32,461 bases of DNA from Gammaproteobacteria bacterium (GCA_030831085.1 JAURLT010000084.1:1-32461); one strand, 5' to 3'. Shown: positions 8,054 through 18,551, counted from the stretch's first letter. Notes: a model not told the origin generated them from the sequence alone. A program made the numbers and translations.

Positions 8054-8116
8054 TGCCTCCGCGACCCTTGGTTGTACGAAGTCGGTCAGCTGGCCGGGCC
8101 AGCGAGCGTGGAGGCA
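8054..8116 (+). promoter_or_regulatory. Putative Shine-Dalgarno sequestering helix of the metX leader
   Basis: TGCCTCC (8054-8060) is perfectly complementary to GGAGGCA (8110-8116), which contains the metX Shine-Dalgarno sequence. The loop between them holds another hairpin, GCTGGC (8089-8094) with GCCAGC (8098-8103), which would bring the arms together. This would block ribosome binding when formed, so the upstream SAM-I aptamer probably controls translation. The element that would disrupt the helix when SAM is absent was not identified. Confidence 0.5.
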
Positions 8117-8120
8117 GATG

Positions 8121-9155
8121 ATGATGGCATCTTTGGCGGAACCACCGAGCCCGGTTGCCGGCGGAACTCCCGTTGCACCCGTTGTTCAGGCGCGCGAAGG
8201 GGTGTTGCGCCTGACTGATTTCCGGCTCCACTTCGGTGGCTGTCTGGCGCGGGTGGACCTGCGCTGGCGCCTGGAGGGTGACCCCTCTCTGCCCACGGTG
8301 GCTACCCTGGGTGGCATCTCCGCCAACCGCTGCGCCTTCGATTCTGCGCAGCCGGGTGCCGGCTGGTGGGCGGAAATCGTCGGACCAGGTCGGGCGCTGG
8401 ACTCCCGTGCTTACTGCCTGCTTGGCTTTGACTATCTGGGTACCGATTCGTTTGGCAACCAGTCATCACGCCTGCCACCCATCTCGTCCCATGATCAGGC
8501 ACGGTTGCTGAACCACCTGTGCGACTTCCTCGAAATTCCGCGCCTGGCCGCCATTGCCGGGGCCTCCTACGGTGGCATGGTGGCGCTGGCTTTTGCCCAG
8601 TCCTTCGCCCACAGGGTCGATCGTATCCTGGTCATCAGCGCCGCCCATCGGGCAAGCCCCCTGTCCACCGCCTGGCGCAGCGTGGAGCGTGAGGCCGTCC
8701 GGTTGGGTCTCGCCCATGGAGATGGACCGGGCGGCTTGCGTCTGGCTCGCGCTTTGGCCATGGCGACCTATCGCACACGCGAGGAATTCGACCAGCGCTT
8801 TGGTGGTGAGCCCGAGATCGGGGCAGATCGTGCCTGGTTTCCGGTGGAGCGATACCTGTTGTCCAGGGGTGACGCATATGTCGCGAGGGTCAGCCCAGGT
8901 GCTTTCGTAACCCTTTCGGAGTCGATCGACCTGCACTCGGTGCGGCCGGAGGATATACACGTGCCCGCCACGCTCGTCGCAATCAGGCAGGACCAGCTGG
9001 TGCCGGTGGACGACATGCGCGAGCTGGCCGCCCGCTTGCCCGGGCCGGTCCGGATGGTCGAGATCGATTCGCACTATGGACATGACGCGTTCCTGAAGGA
9101 AGGCGGCCAACTGGCGCCGATCTTCACCGAGGCGTTGGGAGAGCAGGCAGCATGA
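8121..9155 (+). CDS. metX: Homoserine O-acyltransferase (MetX-type alpha/beta hydrolase)
   Basis: About 344 aa. It activates homoserine by acylation, the first committed step to methionine. The nucleophile elbow GASYGGM holds the catalytic Ser, and the acid and His follow in DQLVPVDDM and SHYGHDAF. The oxyanion region reads TLGGISANR instead of the HALTG of typical acetyl-CoA MetX proteins. Such divergent MetX proteins in Xanthomonas-type bacteria are thought to use succinyl-CoA, and a following cystathionine gamma-synthase would suit a succinyl ester. Three ATGs in a row (8118, 8121, 8124) follow GGAGG at 8110-8114. The second has 6-base spacing and is preferred; the third is also possible. 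The frame is open to 7842, but that part is the riboswitch. Confidence 0.9.
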   Translation: MMASLAEPPSPVAGGTPVAPVVQAREGVLRLTDFRLHFGGCLARVDLRWRLEGDPSLPTVATLGGISANRCAFDSAQPGAGWWAEIVGPGRALDSRAYCLLGFDYLGTDSFGNQSSRLPPISSHDQARLLNHLCDFLEIPRLAAIAGASYGGMVALAFAQSFAHRVDRILVISAAHRASPLSTAWRSVEREAVRLGLAHGDGPGGLRLARALAMATYRTREEFDQRFGGEPEIGADRAWFPVERYLLSRGDAYVARVSPGAFVTLSESIDLHSVRPEDIHVPATLVAIRQDQLVPVDDMRELAARLPGPVRMVEIDSHYGHDAFLKEGGQLAPIFTEALGEQAA

Positions 9156-10321
9156 GCGGACCCTTGAAGCCAGAGACCACAGCGGTTCGGGCAGGACTGG
9201 AAACCGATACTACCCACGGCGCGGTGGTCCCTCCTGTGTACCTCACCTCGACCTTCACTTTTGAGGGGCCTGGAGAAAAGCGTCGGTACGACTATTCGCG
9301 GTCCGGCAACCCCACCCGTGACGTCCTGGCTGAGGCGCTGGCCAGTCTCGAGGGAGGGGCGGGTTGCGTGGTCACCGGGACCGGCATGTCCGCCGTTCAC
9401 CTGGCCACCACCCTGGTGCGGCCCGGCGAGCGTATCGTCGCTCCACATGACTGCTACGGGGGCACCTACCGGCTGCTGGCCGCCCTCCAACGCACCGGAC
9501 GCGCCGCAGTGGAATTCATCGACATGGCCAATGCCGAGCAGCGAGGCAAGGCCCTGGCTGGTGGCGCGCGCCTGGTCTGGCTCGAGACTCCCAGCAATCC
9601 ATTGTTGAGAATCACCGATCTCGCTACGGTGGCCGCCGAGGCACGGGCGGTGGGCGCGCTGGTCGCCGCGGATAACACTTTCATGACCCCGCTGGGTCAG
9701 TCGCCCATCACCTTGGGTGCCGACCTGGTCATTCACTCCACCACCAAGTACATCAACGGCCATAGCGACGTATTGGGCGGGGCAGTGATCAGCCGTGATC
9801 AGGCGATGCACCAGGAATTGGCCTGGTGGGCCAACTGTTACGGACTGACCGGAGGCAGTTTCGACGCCTTCATGACCATGAGGGGGCTGCGATCCCTGCA
9901 CGTTCGGTGGCGTCAGCATCAGTCCAACGCACTCGCGGTGGCCAGGCTGCTCGCCGGACATCCAGCCGTTAAGCGGGTGTTCTATCCGGGACTGGAGACG
10001 GATCCGGGCCACGCGCTTGCTGAGGCACAGCAGCAGGGATTCGGAGCCATGGTCAGCATGGAACTGGCCGGCGGCAGTGCCGCGGTGGCTGCTTTCCTGG
10101 CCGGTACTACCTGCTTCTCGCTGGCCGAGTCCCTCGGCGGTGTCGAGAGCCTGGTGGCGCATCCCGATACCATGACCCACGCGGCCATGGAGGAGGGCGC
10201 CCGACGGGCCGCCGGTATCACCCCCGGCCTGCTGCGATTCTCCATCGGGATCGAGGCCGAAGACGACCTGCTGGCCGATTTGCGTACTGCGCTGGATCGC
10301 GCCGCGCAAGCGACTAGCTGA
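9152..10321 (+). CDS. metB: Cystathionine gamma-synthase
   Basis: 389 aa, close to the 386 of E. coli MetB. It is a PLP enzyme that joins cysteine to acylated homoserine to form cystathionine. The PLP lysine is at residue 199 in HSTTKYINGHSD. RYDYSRSGNPTRD (45-57), APHDCYGG (97-104), ETPSNP (145-150) and SLAESLGGVESL are typical of the Cys/Met metabolism family, and the last motif favours MetB or MetC over MetY. It overlaps metX by 4 bases (ATGA) and so falls under the same SAM riboswitch. Its stop overlaps the leuB stop on the opposite strand. A cystathionine beta-lyase activity cannot be excluded from sequence alone, but the pairing with metX favours MetB. Confidence 0.93.
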   Translation: MSGPLKPETTAVRAGLETDTTHGAVVPPVYLTSTFTFEGPGEKRRYDYSRSGNPTRDVLAEALASLEGGAGCVVTGTGMSAVHLATTLVRPGERIVAPHDCYGGTYRLLAALQRTGRAAVEFIDMANAEQRGKALAGGARLVWLETPSNPLLRITDLATVAAEARAVGALVAADNTFMTPLGQSPITLGADLVIHSTTKYINGHSDVLGGAVISRDQAMHQELAWWANCYGLTGGSFDAFMTMRGLRSLHVRWRQHQSNALAVARLLAGHPAVKRVFYPGLETDPGHALAEAQQQGFGAMVSMELAGGSAAVAAFLAGTTCFSLAESLGGVESLVAHPDTMTHAAMEEGARRAAGITPGLLRFSIGIEAEDDLLADLRTALDRAAQATS

Positions 10322-11375
10322 GGGCCCTCAAGACCGCAGCCCCCGCTTCGCGGGTCGTGGCCGAGTGCCGACCGGCCGGGACGAGATCGGCGGTCAGGGC
10401 GCCTCCCTCGATGGCGGCGGCTACCGCTCGTTCCAGTGCGCTGGCCTCGGAGGTGAGTTTCAGCGAGTGACGCAGCAGCAGGGCGGCGCTCAGGATCGTA
10501 CCGTAGGGATTGGCGATGCCGCGCCCGGCAATGTCCGGCGCCGACCCGTGGATAGGTTCATACAGCCCACGTCGCCCCTCACCGATGGAGGCCGACGGGC
10601 AGAGCCCCAGTGATCCGGGCAGCATGGCGACCTCGTCGGTGAGGATGTCGCCGAACATGTTCTCGGTCACGATGACGTCGAAGTCGGCCGGGCGACGCAG
10701 CACGTGCATGGTCGTGGCATCGATATAGGCATGCTCGAGGCTCACGTCCGGAAATTCCTCGGCGAGCAGCCGCGTGGTCGTGCGTCGCCACAGGCGCGAG
10801 GTCTCGAGCACGTTGGCCTTGTCTACCGAGGTCAGGCGGCCCCGACGAACCCGCGCCAGGCCCGCAGCCATTCGAACGATGCGCTCGATTTCGGGAACCG
10901 AGTACTCGCAGAGATCGCTGGCACGATCGCCATCCAGGCGCTTCTCCCCGAAGTAGATGCCGCCAGTCAACTCCCGGACCACCAACAGGTCAACACCTGT
11001 CAGCAGTTCCGGGCGTAGCGGGGACGCGTGGAAGGTCGCAGGATGGGTCACTGCCGGACGCAAGTTGGCGAACAAGCCCAGCTCCCGACGCAGACCAAGG
11101 ATGGCCTGTTCAGGACGCACCTTCAGCGAGGGATCCGAGTAGCGAGGATCGCCGATGGCACCGAACAGCACGGCATCCGAGCGGCGTGCCAACTCGAGAG
11201 TGGCGGGCGGGAGCGGGTCGCCGTGTGCGTCCATGCCGGCTGCCCCGACTGGCGCCTGCTGCAACTCGAACGCATGGCCGAACTTCGTGCCGATTACCTC
11301 CAGGCAGCGGGCGGCTTCCGCCACCACCTCCGGGCCGATCCCGTCGCCGGGCAGGACGGCAATCAGGGCCTTCAC
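10314..11375 (-). CDS. leuB: 3-Isopropylmalate dehydrogenase
   Basis: 353 aa, NAD-dependent beta-decarboxylating dehydrogenase of leucine synthesis. The N-terminus [10 protein letters not shown], the substrate loop [11 protein letters not shown] (135-145), catalytic Lys at 186 ([10 protein letters not shown]), metal aspartates around 219, 243 and 247 ([12 protein letters not shown]) and the NAD site HGSAPD (276-281) are all present. The substrate loop distinguishes it from isocitrate and tartrate dehydrogenases. It is the last gene of the ilvC-leuACDB operon. The ATG overlaps the leuD stop by 4 bases, and the stop overlaps metB. Confidence 0.96.
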   Translation of the reverse strand: MKALIAVLPGDGIGPEVVAEAARCLEVIGTKFGHAFELQQAPVGAAGMDAHGDPLPPATLELARRSDAVLFGAIGDPRYSDPSLKVRPEQAILGLRRELGLFANLRPAVTHPATFHASPLRPELLTGVDLLVVRELTGGIYFGEKRLDGDRASDLCEYSVPEIERIVRMAAGLARVRRGRLTSVDKANVLETSRLWRRTTTRLLAEEFPDVSLEHAYIDATTMHVLRRPADFDVIVTENMFGDILTDEVAMLPGSLGLCPSASIGEGRRGLYEPIHGSAPDIAGRGIANPYGTILSAALLLRHSLKLTSEASALERAVAAAIEGGALTADLVPAGRHSATTREAGAAVLRALS

Positions 11376-11950
11376 TTGCGTTCCCGTTGCTCGTATTCCT
11401 CGATGGCAGGCAGGCGGGACAGCAGGAAACCGAGTTCATCGACTCCGTTTAACAGGCAGTAGCGGGCGAAATTCTCGAGCGGAAAGGACACCTCACGCTG
11501 GTCGGGCAGGCTCAGCACGCAGCGCTCCACGTCAACCGTCACCTCGGCACCCGGATGCTCGAGAAGCCAGGCGTGGGCCTGCTCGTCGACGATCACCGGG
11601 ACCAGCCCGTTCTTGAGTGCATTGGAGCGAAAGATGTCGGCGATCTCCGTGCTGATGACGGCTCGAAAACCGAAATCCACCAGCGCCCACGGCGCATGTT
11701 CGCGGGAGGAGCCACAACCGAAGTTGCGCCCTGCGACCAGCACCGAGCGGCCCACGGCTTCCGGAGTGTTGAGCAGGAAGTCGGGCCTCGGCTGACCCTC
11801 TGCGTCGTAGCGCCAGTCGGCGAACAGTGCTTTGCCGAGTCCATCGCGGGTGGTGGTGGTCAGGAAACGGGCCGGAATGATCTGGTCGGTATCGATATTG
11901 GTCGAGGCCATGACCAGGGTCCGCGAAGTGATCGTTGTTACGCTGTCCAT
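11372..11950 (-). CDS. leuD: 3-Isopropylmalate dehydratase, small subunit
   Basis: 192 aa, the swivelling domain that pairs with LeuC to isomerise 2- to 3-isopropylmalate. The N-terminus has [15 protein letters not shown] (16-30), and the substrate-binding loop is [15 protein letters not shown] (76-90). The length is slightly below the usual 200 or so, with no visible gap in the conserved core. It lies 9 bases after leuC and overlaps leuB by ATGA. Confidence 0.96.
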   Translation of the reverse strand: MDSVTTITSRTLVMASTNIDTDQIIPARFLTTTTRDGLGKALFADWRYDAEGQPRPDFLLNTPEAVGRSVLVAGRNFGCGSSREHAPWALVDFGFRAVISTEIADIFRSNALKNGLVPVIVDEQAHAWLLEHPGAEVTVDVERCVLSLPDQREVSFPLENFARYCLLNGVDELGFLLSRLPAIEEYEQRERK

Positions 11951-11959
11951 GGCTGCTCC

Positions 11960-13360
11960 TCAGGCCAGCAAATCGCGTGGGTCGGTGATCCGACCGGTCA
12001 CTGCGGAGGCCGCAGCCGTGAGCGGGCTGGCCAGCATCGTTCTGGCCCCGGTGCCCTGGCGACCCTCGAAATTACGGTTGCTGGTGCTCACAGAGTAGCG
12101 TCCCGAGGCAACCGTGTCGCCGTTCATGCCGAGACACATCGAGCACCCGGATTCTCTCCATTCCGCCCCCGCATCGATGAACACCTGATGGAGGCCCTCG
12201 GCCTCCGCCTCCCGCTTGACCTGCTGGGAGCCCGGCACCACCAGCATGCGTACGCTTTTGTCCACCCTGCGTCCCCGCAACACGCGGGCGACCTCGCGCA
12301 GGTCCGACAGGCGCGCGTTGGTGCAACTGCCGACGAAGACCACGTCAATCGGCTTGCCGGCCATGGGCTGGCCCGGCTCGAAGCCCATGTACTGCAGGGA
12401 CTTGTGAAACACTGCGTCGCCGCTGGCGGGAATGACTCCCGTCACCGGTACCACCATGCCGGGATTGGTGCCCCAGGTGATCATGGGCAGGATCTCCGTC
12501 GCATCCAACTCGAGGACGCGGTCGAACCTTGCACCCGGTTCGGTGTGCAGTGCCCGCCAGGCTTCCAGCGCTGCATCCCAGGCCTCGCCCTGCGGTGCCC
12601 GTGGCCGCTCCTGCAGGTAGTCGAAGGTCGTCTGATCAGGCGCGACCATGCCCGCCCTGGCACCGGCCTCAATGGACATGTTGCAGACCGTCATCCGCTG
12701 TTCCATCGACAGGGCCTCGATGGCCGGGCCGCGATACTCGATGACGTGCCCGGTACCGCCCGAGACTCCCAGGCGGCCGATGATGGCCAGCACCAGGTCC
12801 TTGGCGCCCACGCCCGGCGCCAGGCGTCCGTCGACTTCGACCGCCAGAGTCTTCGGCTTGCGCTGCAGCAGACACTGCGTCGCCATGACATGACCCACCT
12901 CGGTGGAACCTATCCCAAACGCCAGCGCGCCAAAGGCGCCGTGGGTACTGGTATGGCTGTCACCGCAGACGATGGTCTTGCCCGGCTGGGTCACCCCCAG
13001 CTCAGGTCCGATGATGTGCACGATGCCCCGGCGCTCGCTCTTGAGGCCCAGCAGTTCCACGCCAAAGGCCGCAGCATTGCGCTCCAGGGCCTCGACCTGG
13101 TGGCGGGCTGACTCGAGCCGGATGGGAATTTCTCCGAACAGCTGGGCGCGATCGGTCGGCGTGGAGTGATCCAGCGTGGCCAGGGTACGGTCCGTACGGC
13201 GTACCGGCAGGCCGCGCTCGCGAAGTACGCTGAAGGCCTGGGGCGAGGTGACCTCGTGGGTCAGGTGCAGGTCAATGTAAAGAATGGCCGGCGTGTCCGC
13301 CGTTTCCGCCACTACCTCGTGAGAGGCCCAGACCTTTTCAAACAGCGTGCGTGCCGGCAT
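11960..13360 (-). CDS. leuC: 3-Isopropylmalate dehydratase, large subunit
   Basis: 466 aa aconitase-family subunit with a [4Fe-4S] cluster. The cluster cysteines are at 346 (VGSCTNARL), 406 and 409 (GCSMCLGMN). The motif [20 protein letters not shown] (132-151) and the C-terminal [11 protein letters not shown] match bacterial LeuC. It lies between leuA (21-base gap with an AGGAGG-type ribosome site before its ATG) and leuD. This gene order, leuA-C-D-B, differs from the E. coli order leuA-B-C-D. Confidence 0.97.
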   Translation of the reverse strand: MPARTLFEKVWASHEVVAETADTPAILYIDLHLTHEVTSPQAFSVLRERGLPVRRTDRTLATLDHSTPTDRAQLFGEIPIRLESARHQVEALERNAAAFGVELLGLKSERRGIVHIIGPELGVTQPGKTIVCGDSHTSTHGAFGALAFGIGSTEVGHVMATQCLLQRKPKTLAVEVDGRLAPGVGAKDLVLAIIGRLGVSGGTGHVIEYRGPAIEALSMEQRMTVCNMSIEAGARAGMVAPDQTTFDYLQERPRAPQGEAWDAALEAWRALHTEPGARFDRVLELDATEILPMITWGTNPGMVVPVTGVIPASGDAVFHKSLQYMGFEPGQPMAGKPIDVVFVGSCTNARLSDLREVARVLRGRRVDKSVRMLVVPGSQQVKREAEAEGLHQVFIDAGAEWRESGCSMCLGMNGDTVASGRYSVSTSNRNFEGRQGTGARTMLASPLTAAASAVTGRITDPRDLLA

Positions 13361-13381
13361 GTGGACTGATCCTCCTGACTC

Positions 13382-14962
<1,581 letters not shown>

Positions 14963-14964
14963 GC

Positions 14965-15948
14965 TCAGCCCTCCAACCAGGGCATCCGCGCCCGCAGCTT
15001 GCGGCCGACCTTCTCGATCGGATGGGCCATGTCCTTCTTGAGCATGGCCTGGTACTTCTTGCGACCCGTGCGGTTCTCGCCAATCCACTGCCTGGCGAAC
15101 TTGCCGTTCTGGACTTCCTGGAGGATCTTTTTCATTTCCTTCTTGGTGGCCGAATTCACCACCCTTGGTCCGCGGGTCAGGTCGCCATACTTGGCCGTTT
15201 CAGAAATGAACTGATGCATCTTGGCGATACCGCCCTCGTGCAGGAGGTCGACGATCAGTTTCAGTTCGTGCAGGCACTCGTAATAGGCGACTTCAGGCTG
15301 GTAACCGGCTTCAACCAGCGTCTCGAAGCCCTTGACTACCAGCTCCGTCGTCCCGCCGCAGAGCACGGCCTGCTCGCCGAACAGGTCGGTCTCGGTCTCC
15401 TCGGCAAAGGTGGTGGTGAGGACCCCCCCGCGGGTGCCGCCGATGCCATCGGCGTAGGCGAGTGCCTTGCTGCGGGCCTTGCCGGAGGCATCCTGCGCAA
15501 TGGCCAGCAGGCACGGTACGCCTCGACCCTGCTCATACTGCCGCCGCACCAGTCCGCCCGGTCCCTTGGGGGCAATCAGGACCACATCGAGATCCTTGCG
15601 CGGCTTGATCTGCCCGAAATGGACATTGAAGCCGTGGGCAAACAACAGCGTGGCACCGGGCTTGAGGACTGGCAGGATCGCCTTGTAAAGCGCGGCCTGG
15701 CTGAGGTCGGGAGTGAGCATGGCGATGAGGTCGGCATCCTTGACGGCCTTGAGGGGTTCCTGCACAGGGAGTTTGTCGGCGCGTGCCTTCTTCCAGCTGT
15801 CGCCCTTGCGGACCCCGACCACGACGTCGAAGCCGCTGTCGCGAAGGTTGAGCGCGTGGGCGCGACCCTGGCTGCCATACCCGAGGATGCAGATCCTCGC
15901 GCCGGCGAGTGCCTTCGGGTTGACGTCTTTCTGGCCGTAAATCTTCAT
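14965..15948 (-). CDS. ilvC: Ketol-acid reductoisomerase, class I
   Basis: 327 aa, the short class I form with a single knotted C-terminal domain. It converts acetolactate and acetohydroxybutyrate to dihydroxyacids with NADPH, so it serves valine, isoleucine and leucine. The Rossmann motif GYGSQG is at 23-28 and the cofactor-binding loop RKGDSWKKA follows at 47-55. Metal ligands are Asp188 and Glu192 (DLFGEQ) and the Glu pair around 224 and 228. It heads the ilvC-leuACDB operon and lies directly behind a Leu attenuator. No acetolactate synthase genes (ilvBN) accompany it. Confidence 0.96.
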   Translation of the reverse strand: MKIYGQKDVNPKALAGARICILGYGSQGRAHALNLRDSGFDVVVGVRKGDSWKKARADKLPVQEPLKAVKDADLIAMLTPDLSQAALYKAILPVLKPGATLLFAHGFNVHFGQIKPRKDLDVVLIAPKGPGGLVRRQYEQGRGVPCLLAIAQDASGKARSKALAYADGIGGTRGGVLTTTFAEETETDLFGEQAVLCGGTTELVVKGFETLVEAGYQPEVAYYECLHELKLIVDLLHEGGIAKMHQFISETAKYGDLTRGPRVVNSATKKEMKKILQEVQNGKFARQWIGENRTGRKKYQAMLKKDMAHPIEKVGRKLRARMPWLEG

Positions 15949-15971
15949 GTCGTGGTCCTCGGGTAGGTCAT

Positions 15972-16007
15972 AAAAAAACCCCGCCTCGGTCTGGCCGGTG
16001 CGGGGTT
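15972..16007 (-). terminator. Attenuator terminator before ilvC
   Basis: On the minus strand, AACCCCGC (16007-16000) pairs perfectly with GCGGGGTT (15984-15977) around a partly pairing loop, and the stem runs into seven T residues ending near 15972. This is a strong rho-independent terminator lying inside the leader, 24 bases before the ilvC ATG. Its 5' arm can pair instead with 16043-16052, which makes it the terminator of an attenuator and not the end of an operon. Confidence 0.88.
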
Positions 16008-16052
16008 GTCTGGATTCTTGCTTTCTCTTTGGTCAGCCCAGCACCCCGCACC
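15997..16052 (-). promoter_or_regulatory. Antiterminator pairing of the leu attenuator
   Basis: GGTGCGGGGT (minus strand, 16052-16043), inside the last codons of the leader peptide, is perfectly complementary over 10 bases to ACCCCGCACC (16006-15997), the 5' arm of the terminator. When the ribosome stalls upstream on Leu codons this pairing is free to form and the terminator cannot. A competing pairing of the same segment with CACCCGC (16105-16099), with one bulge, could restore the terminator when translation is fast or absent. The arrangement follows the classical 1:2, 2:3, 3:4 scheme. Confidence 0.7.
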
Positions 16053-16113
16053 TTTCCAGCGGAAGCAACAGTCCGGCAAGCAGAAGGTTGGGCAGCGAGC
16101 GGGTGACGAGCAT
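16033..16113 (-). CDS. Leucine-rich attenuator leader peptide
   Basis: A 26-residue reading frame directly upstream of the attenuator. Ten of the residues are Leu, with runs at residues 10-12 and 15-17, and two are Val. It ends with TGA at 16033-16035, just before the terminator arm. It is too short to be a normal protein, and its composition is what a leucine-sensing leader needs. The ATG at 16113 has no clear ribosome site. The same frame is open to an ATG at 16155 followed by GTG at 16152, and GGAGG lies 6 bases before that GTG, so the real peptide may be about 40 residues. Either start leaves the Leu codons unchanged. Confidence 0.75.
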   Translation of the reverse strand: MLVTRSLPNLLLAGLLLPLERCGVLG

Positions 16114-16145
16114 TGGACAGGCCAAATGGTTTAAATAACCGCAGC

Positions 16146-16175
16146 ATGACACCATATGCCTCCGGAACCTGTCAA
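16146..16175 (-). promoter_or_regulatory. Candidate promoter of the ilvC-leuACDB leader
   Basis: On the minus strand a perfect TTGACA (16175-16170) is followed after 18 bases by TGTCAT (16151-16146), which matches 4 of 6 bases of the -10 consensus. Transcription would start around 16139, before the leader ATG at 16113. If the leader peptide starts at 16152 or 16155 instead, the promoter must lie further upstream, inside the aminopeptidase gene, so this call depends on the leader start. Confidence 0.5.
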
Positions 16176-16197
16176 CCGCGAGCAGCCAAGCGTCCCC

Positions 16198-17616
16198 ATG
16201 CAGAAACTCGGATTTGCCGACTCACCTACCGACCGACCGGCCCGTGAACTGTGGCTGGTACGGTCCGCAGATCTGGACGCATGGCGGGCTGCACTCACTC
16301 CATCCGCACGGGCCTGGGTGCTAGACCACGGTTTCCGCGCAGAGGCGGGCAAGCTGCTGCTGTTGCCAGCCGCGGACGGCTCAGTGGGCGCAGCGGTGCT
16401 GGGGCTCGGCGGTGCCAGCGCAGAGGCTGGGTTCGATCCGTGGTTGGCCGCGGGACTCCCTGAGCGTTTACCAAACGGGAGATGGAAGCCTGCCGATTTG
16501 GGAGAGGGCGATGCCGCCAGCCTGGCCCTTGGCTGGGCCCTGGGCCGTTATCGCTTCCTGCGGTACAAGTCGCCCAGTCAGGAGCTCGGCGGTCAGGCCG
16601 AACTCATCCCGCCCACCGGCGCCGACCTTGAGGAGGTTCGTCGAATCGCCGAGGCCGATGCCCTGGCCCGCGACCTGATCAACACGCCGGCTGCGGACAT
16701 GGGCCCTGAGCAGCTCGCACAGGCCGCGCGAGCGCTCGCGGATCGCAGGGGAGCAGAGTGCGCGCAGGTAATCGGTGACGGGTTGCTGGCCGCTGGCCTG
16801 CCAATGATTCACGCCGTGGGCCGGGCCGGACCCCAGCCGCCGCGGCTGATCGACCTGCGTTGGGGGGATACCGCGCATCCGCGGATCACCCTGGTGGGCA
16901 AGGGAGTCTGCTTCGATACCGGCGGACTGGACATGAAGCCGTCGAGCGCGATGGCATTGATGAAGAAGGACATGGGGGGTGCGGCCTGCGCCCTGGGTCT
17001 GGCCTCCCTGGTGATGGACGCCGGCCTGCCGATCAGACTGCGCGTATTGATTCCGGCTGTAGAAAATTCCATTGCGGGCAACGCCTATCGCCCGGGGGAC
17101 ATACTTGCCAGCCGTAAGGGCCTGACGGTCGAAGTGAACAACACCGACGCAGAGGGCCGGCTGGTGCTGGCTGATGCCCTGACCCTGGCAGACGAGGAGG
17201 GGCCAGACCTTCTCATCGACCTCGCCACCCTGACCGGTGCCGCCCGTGTGGCGCTGGGACCGGAACTGCCGGCACTCTTCTCAGACCATGACCACCTGGC
17301 CGAACTCGCCGTGAACCACGGCCGGGAGAGTCACGACCCACTGTGGCGCATGCCACTTTGGCAGCCTTACGGAGAGGACCTTGCCAGCAAGGTGGCAGAC
17401 CTGACCAACGTGACTTCCAATGGCTTCGCCGGCGCCATCATTGGCGGCCTTTTCCTGCGCCGTTTCGTGGCAACGACGACGCCGTGGATGCACGTCGACC
17501 TGTACGCCTGGAATCCCAAGGAGCGTCCGGGACGACCGGTTGGGGGAGCGGCGCAGGCCATCCGGGCCCTGTACCACATGCTGAGGTCACTCGATCCGGC
17601 CACCCTGCGGCGATGA
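16198..17616 (+). CDS. M17-family leucyl aminopeptidase
   Basis: About 472 aa cytosolic metallo-aminopeptidase that removes N-terminal residues from peptides. Counting from an ATG at 16156, the two-metal site is Lys249 (LVGKG), Asp254 (CFDTGG), Asp272 (KKDMGG), and Asp331 and Glu333 in the family signature NNTDAEGRLVLADAL. The divergent N-terminal domain (about 1-160) is typical of the shorter M17 proteins and not of E. coli PepA. Neither 16156 nor 16198 has a clear ribosome site. 16198 is preferred because it keeps the minus-strand leu promoter outside the gene, but 16156 cannot be excluded. It diverges from the leu operon and overlaps the next gene by ATGA. Confidence 0.88.
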   Translation: MQKLGFADSPTDRPARELWLVRSADLDAWRAALTPSARAWVLDHGFRAEAGKLLLLPAADGSVGAAVLGLGGASAEAGFDPWLAAGLPERLPNGRWKPADLGEGDAASLALGWALGRYRFLRYKSPSQELGGQAELIPPTGADLEEVRRIAEADALARDLINTPAADMGPEQLAQAARALADRRGAECAQVIGDGLLAAGLPMIHAVGRAGPQPPRLIDLRWGDTAHPRITLVGKGVCFDTGGLDMKPSSAMALMKKDMGGAACALGLASLVMDAGLPIRLRVLIPAVENSIAGNAYRPGDILASRKGLTVEVNNTDAEGRLVLADALTLADEEGPDLLIDLATLTGAARVALGPELPALFSDHDHLAELAVNHGRESHDPLWRMPLWQPYGEDLASKVADLTNVTSNGFAGAIIGGLFLRRFVATTTPWMHVDLYAWNPKERPGRPVGGAAQAIRALYHMLRSLDPATLRR

Positions 17617-18491
17617 ACTCACTCGCGCCGAGACACCTCGCACTGCTGGTGCTGGTTTGCGCTGCCTGGGGATTCAACCTGGTGGCCATCCACTGGGGTA
17701 TGGCCCAGTCCCCGCCGATTTTTCTGAGTTTCCTCAGGTTTGCCACCCTGGCGGTGTGCCTGGTGCCTTTCCTCAAACCGCGGGCCGGCGACTTCGGCTG
17801 GTTGCTCCTGGCCTCGGTCTGCAGCGGCGGCCTGCAGTTCGCGCTGCTGTTCGTCGGTATTTCACTGTCCGGCAATCTGTCTTCGGTGGCCATAGCGGGG
17901 CAACTGGGCGTGCCCTTTACCACCCTGCTGTCCATCCTTCTGCTTGGCGAAACCGTTCGCTGGCGTCGATGGGCAGGCATCGCCATGTCGGTGAGCGGGG
18001 TCTGCATCATGGGCTTCGACCCCACCGTACTCGACTCACCGACGGGGTTATGGCTGGTGATCGGCGGGGCGGCCTCCGGGGCACTGGGCGTGGTGGCGGT
18101 CAAGAAAGCGGGCCCAGTGCGGCCTCTGGAACTTCAAGCCTGGTTCGCCTGGAGTAGCTTGCCGGTCCTGGCCGCCCTGACCTGGTGGTTCGAGGACGGA
18201 CAATTGCAGGCGCTCGCTTCTGCGGACAAGGCGCTGCTGTGGTCGGTACTCTATTCGGCACTGGTCTCCAGCCTGTTTGCCCACACCGTGTTCTTTGCGC
18301 TGGTCCAGCGGTACCCGGTCAGCCAGGTCATGCCCATCACGCTGCTCGCGCCGGTGTTCAGCGTTGCCTTCGTGGTGATGTTCGTGGGCGAAGCCCTCGG
18401 CTGGAGAATCTGGGTCGGCGGCCTGCTTACGCTGGCAGGCGTCCTGGTGATCGAGCTGCGCAAGCGACGCCTCGCCGAAGCTGGGGCGTAA
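17613..18491 (+). CDS. DMT-superfamily transporter (EamA type)
   Basis: 292 aa, highly hydrophobic, with about ten predicted membrane helices arranged as two EamA repeats. The first begins LLVLVCAAWGFNLVAIHWG and the second covers roughly residues 150-285, ending in a basic tail (RKRRL). Members export amino acids or other small metabolites across the inner membrane, but the substrate cannot be read from sequence. It starts inside the stop of the aminopeptidase gene (ATGA) and precedes ilvD by 60 bases. Export of excess amino acids or peptide-derived products is a reasonable guess from context only. The longer open frame to 17343 lies inside the aminopeptidase and is rejected. Confidence 0.88.
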   Translation: MNSLAPRHLALLVLVCAAWGFNLVAIHWGMAQSPPIFLSFLRFATLAVCLVPFLKPRAGDFGWLLLASVCSGGLQFALLFVGISLSGNLSSVAIAGQLGVPFTTLLSILLLGETVRWRRWAGIAMSVSGVCIMGFDPTVLDSPTGLWLVIGGAASGALGVVAVKKAGPVRPLELQAWFAWSSLPVLAALTWWFEDGQLQALASADKALLWSVLYSALVSSLFAHTVFFALVQRYPVSQVMPITLLAPVFSVAFVVMFVGEALGWRIWVGGLLTLAGVLVIELRKRRLAEAGA

Positions 18492-18506
18492 TACAATTCT
18501 GGACAT

Positions 18507-18524
18507 ATGGTCATTTGAGACCAT
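18507..18524 (+). repeat. Perfect inverted repeat upstream of ilvD
   Basis: ATGGTC (18507-18512) and GACCAT (18519-18524) flank a 6-base spacer. It lies in the 60-base gap between the transporter gene and ilvD. It could be a small RNA hairpin in the ilvD leader or a protein-binding site. No terminator or leader peptide is visible here, so ilvD is not obviously under the attenuation seen at ilvC. Confidence 0.4.
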
Positions 18525-18551
18525 GAGCGAGGGGCACATGAGGTCACGGGC

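Noticed and set aside
7842-8120. N-terminal extension of metX from 7842
   Set aside because: These bases form the promoter and SAM-I riboswitch; the ribosome site at 8110-8114 marks the start at 8118-8126.
7803-8231. 142-residue open frame on - between the his regulator and metX
   Set aside because: It lies over the SAM-I riboswitch and the divergent promoters; no start signal or protein motif.
11555-13111. 518-residue open frame on + across leuD and leuC
   Set aside because: It lies antisense to two certain genes, has no recognisable motifs or ribosome site, and is explained by high GC content.
18492-18551. Leader peptide or attenuator before ilvD
   Set aside because: Only a small inverted repeat is present; no Leu/Val/Ile-rich short frame and no terminator.
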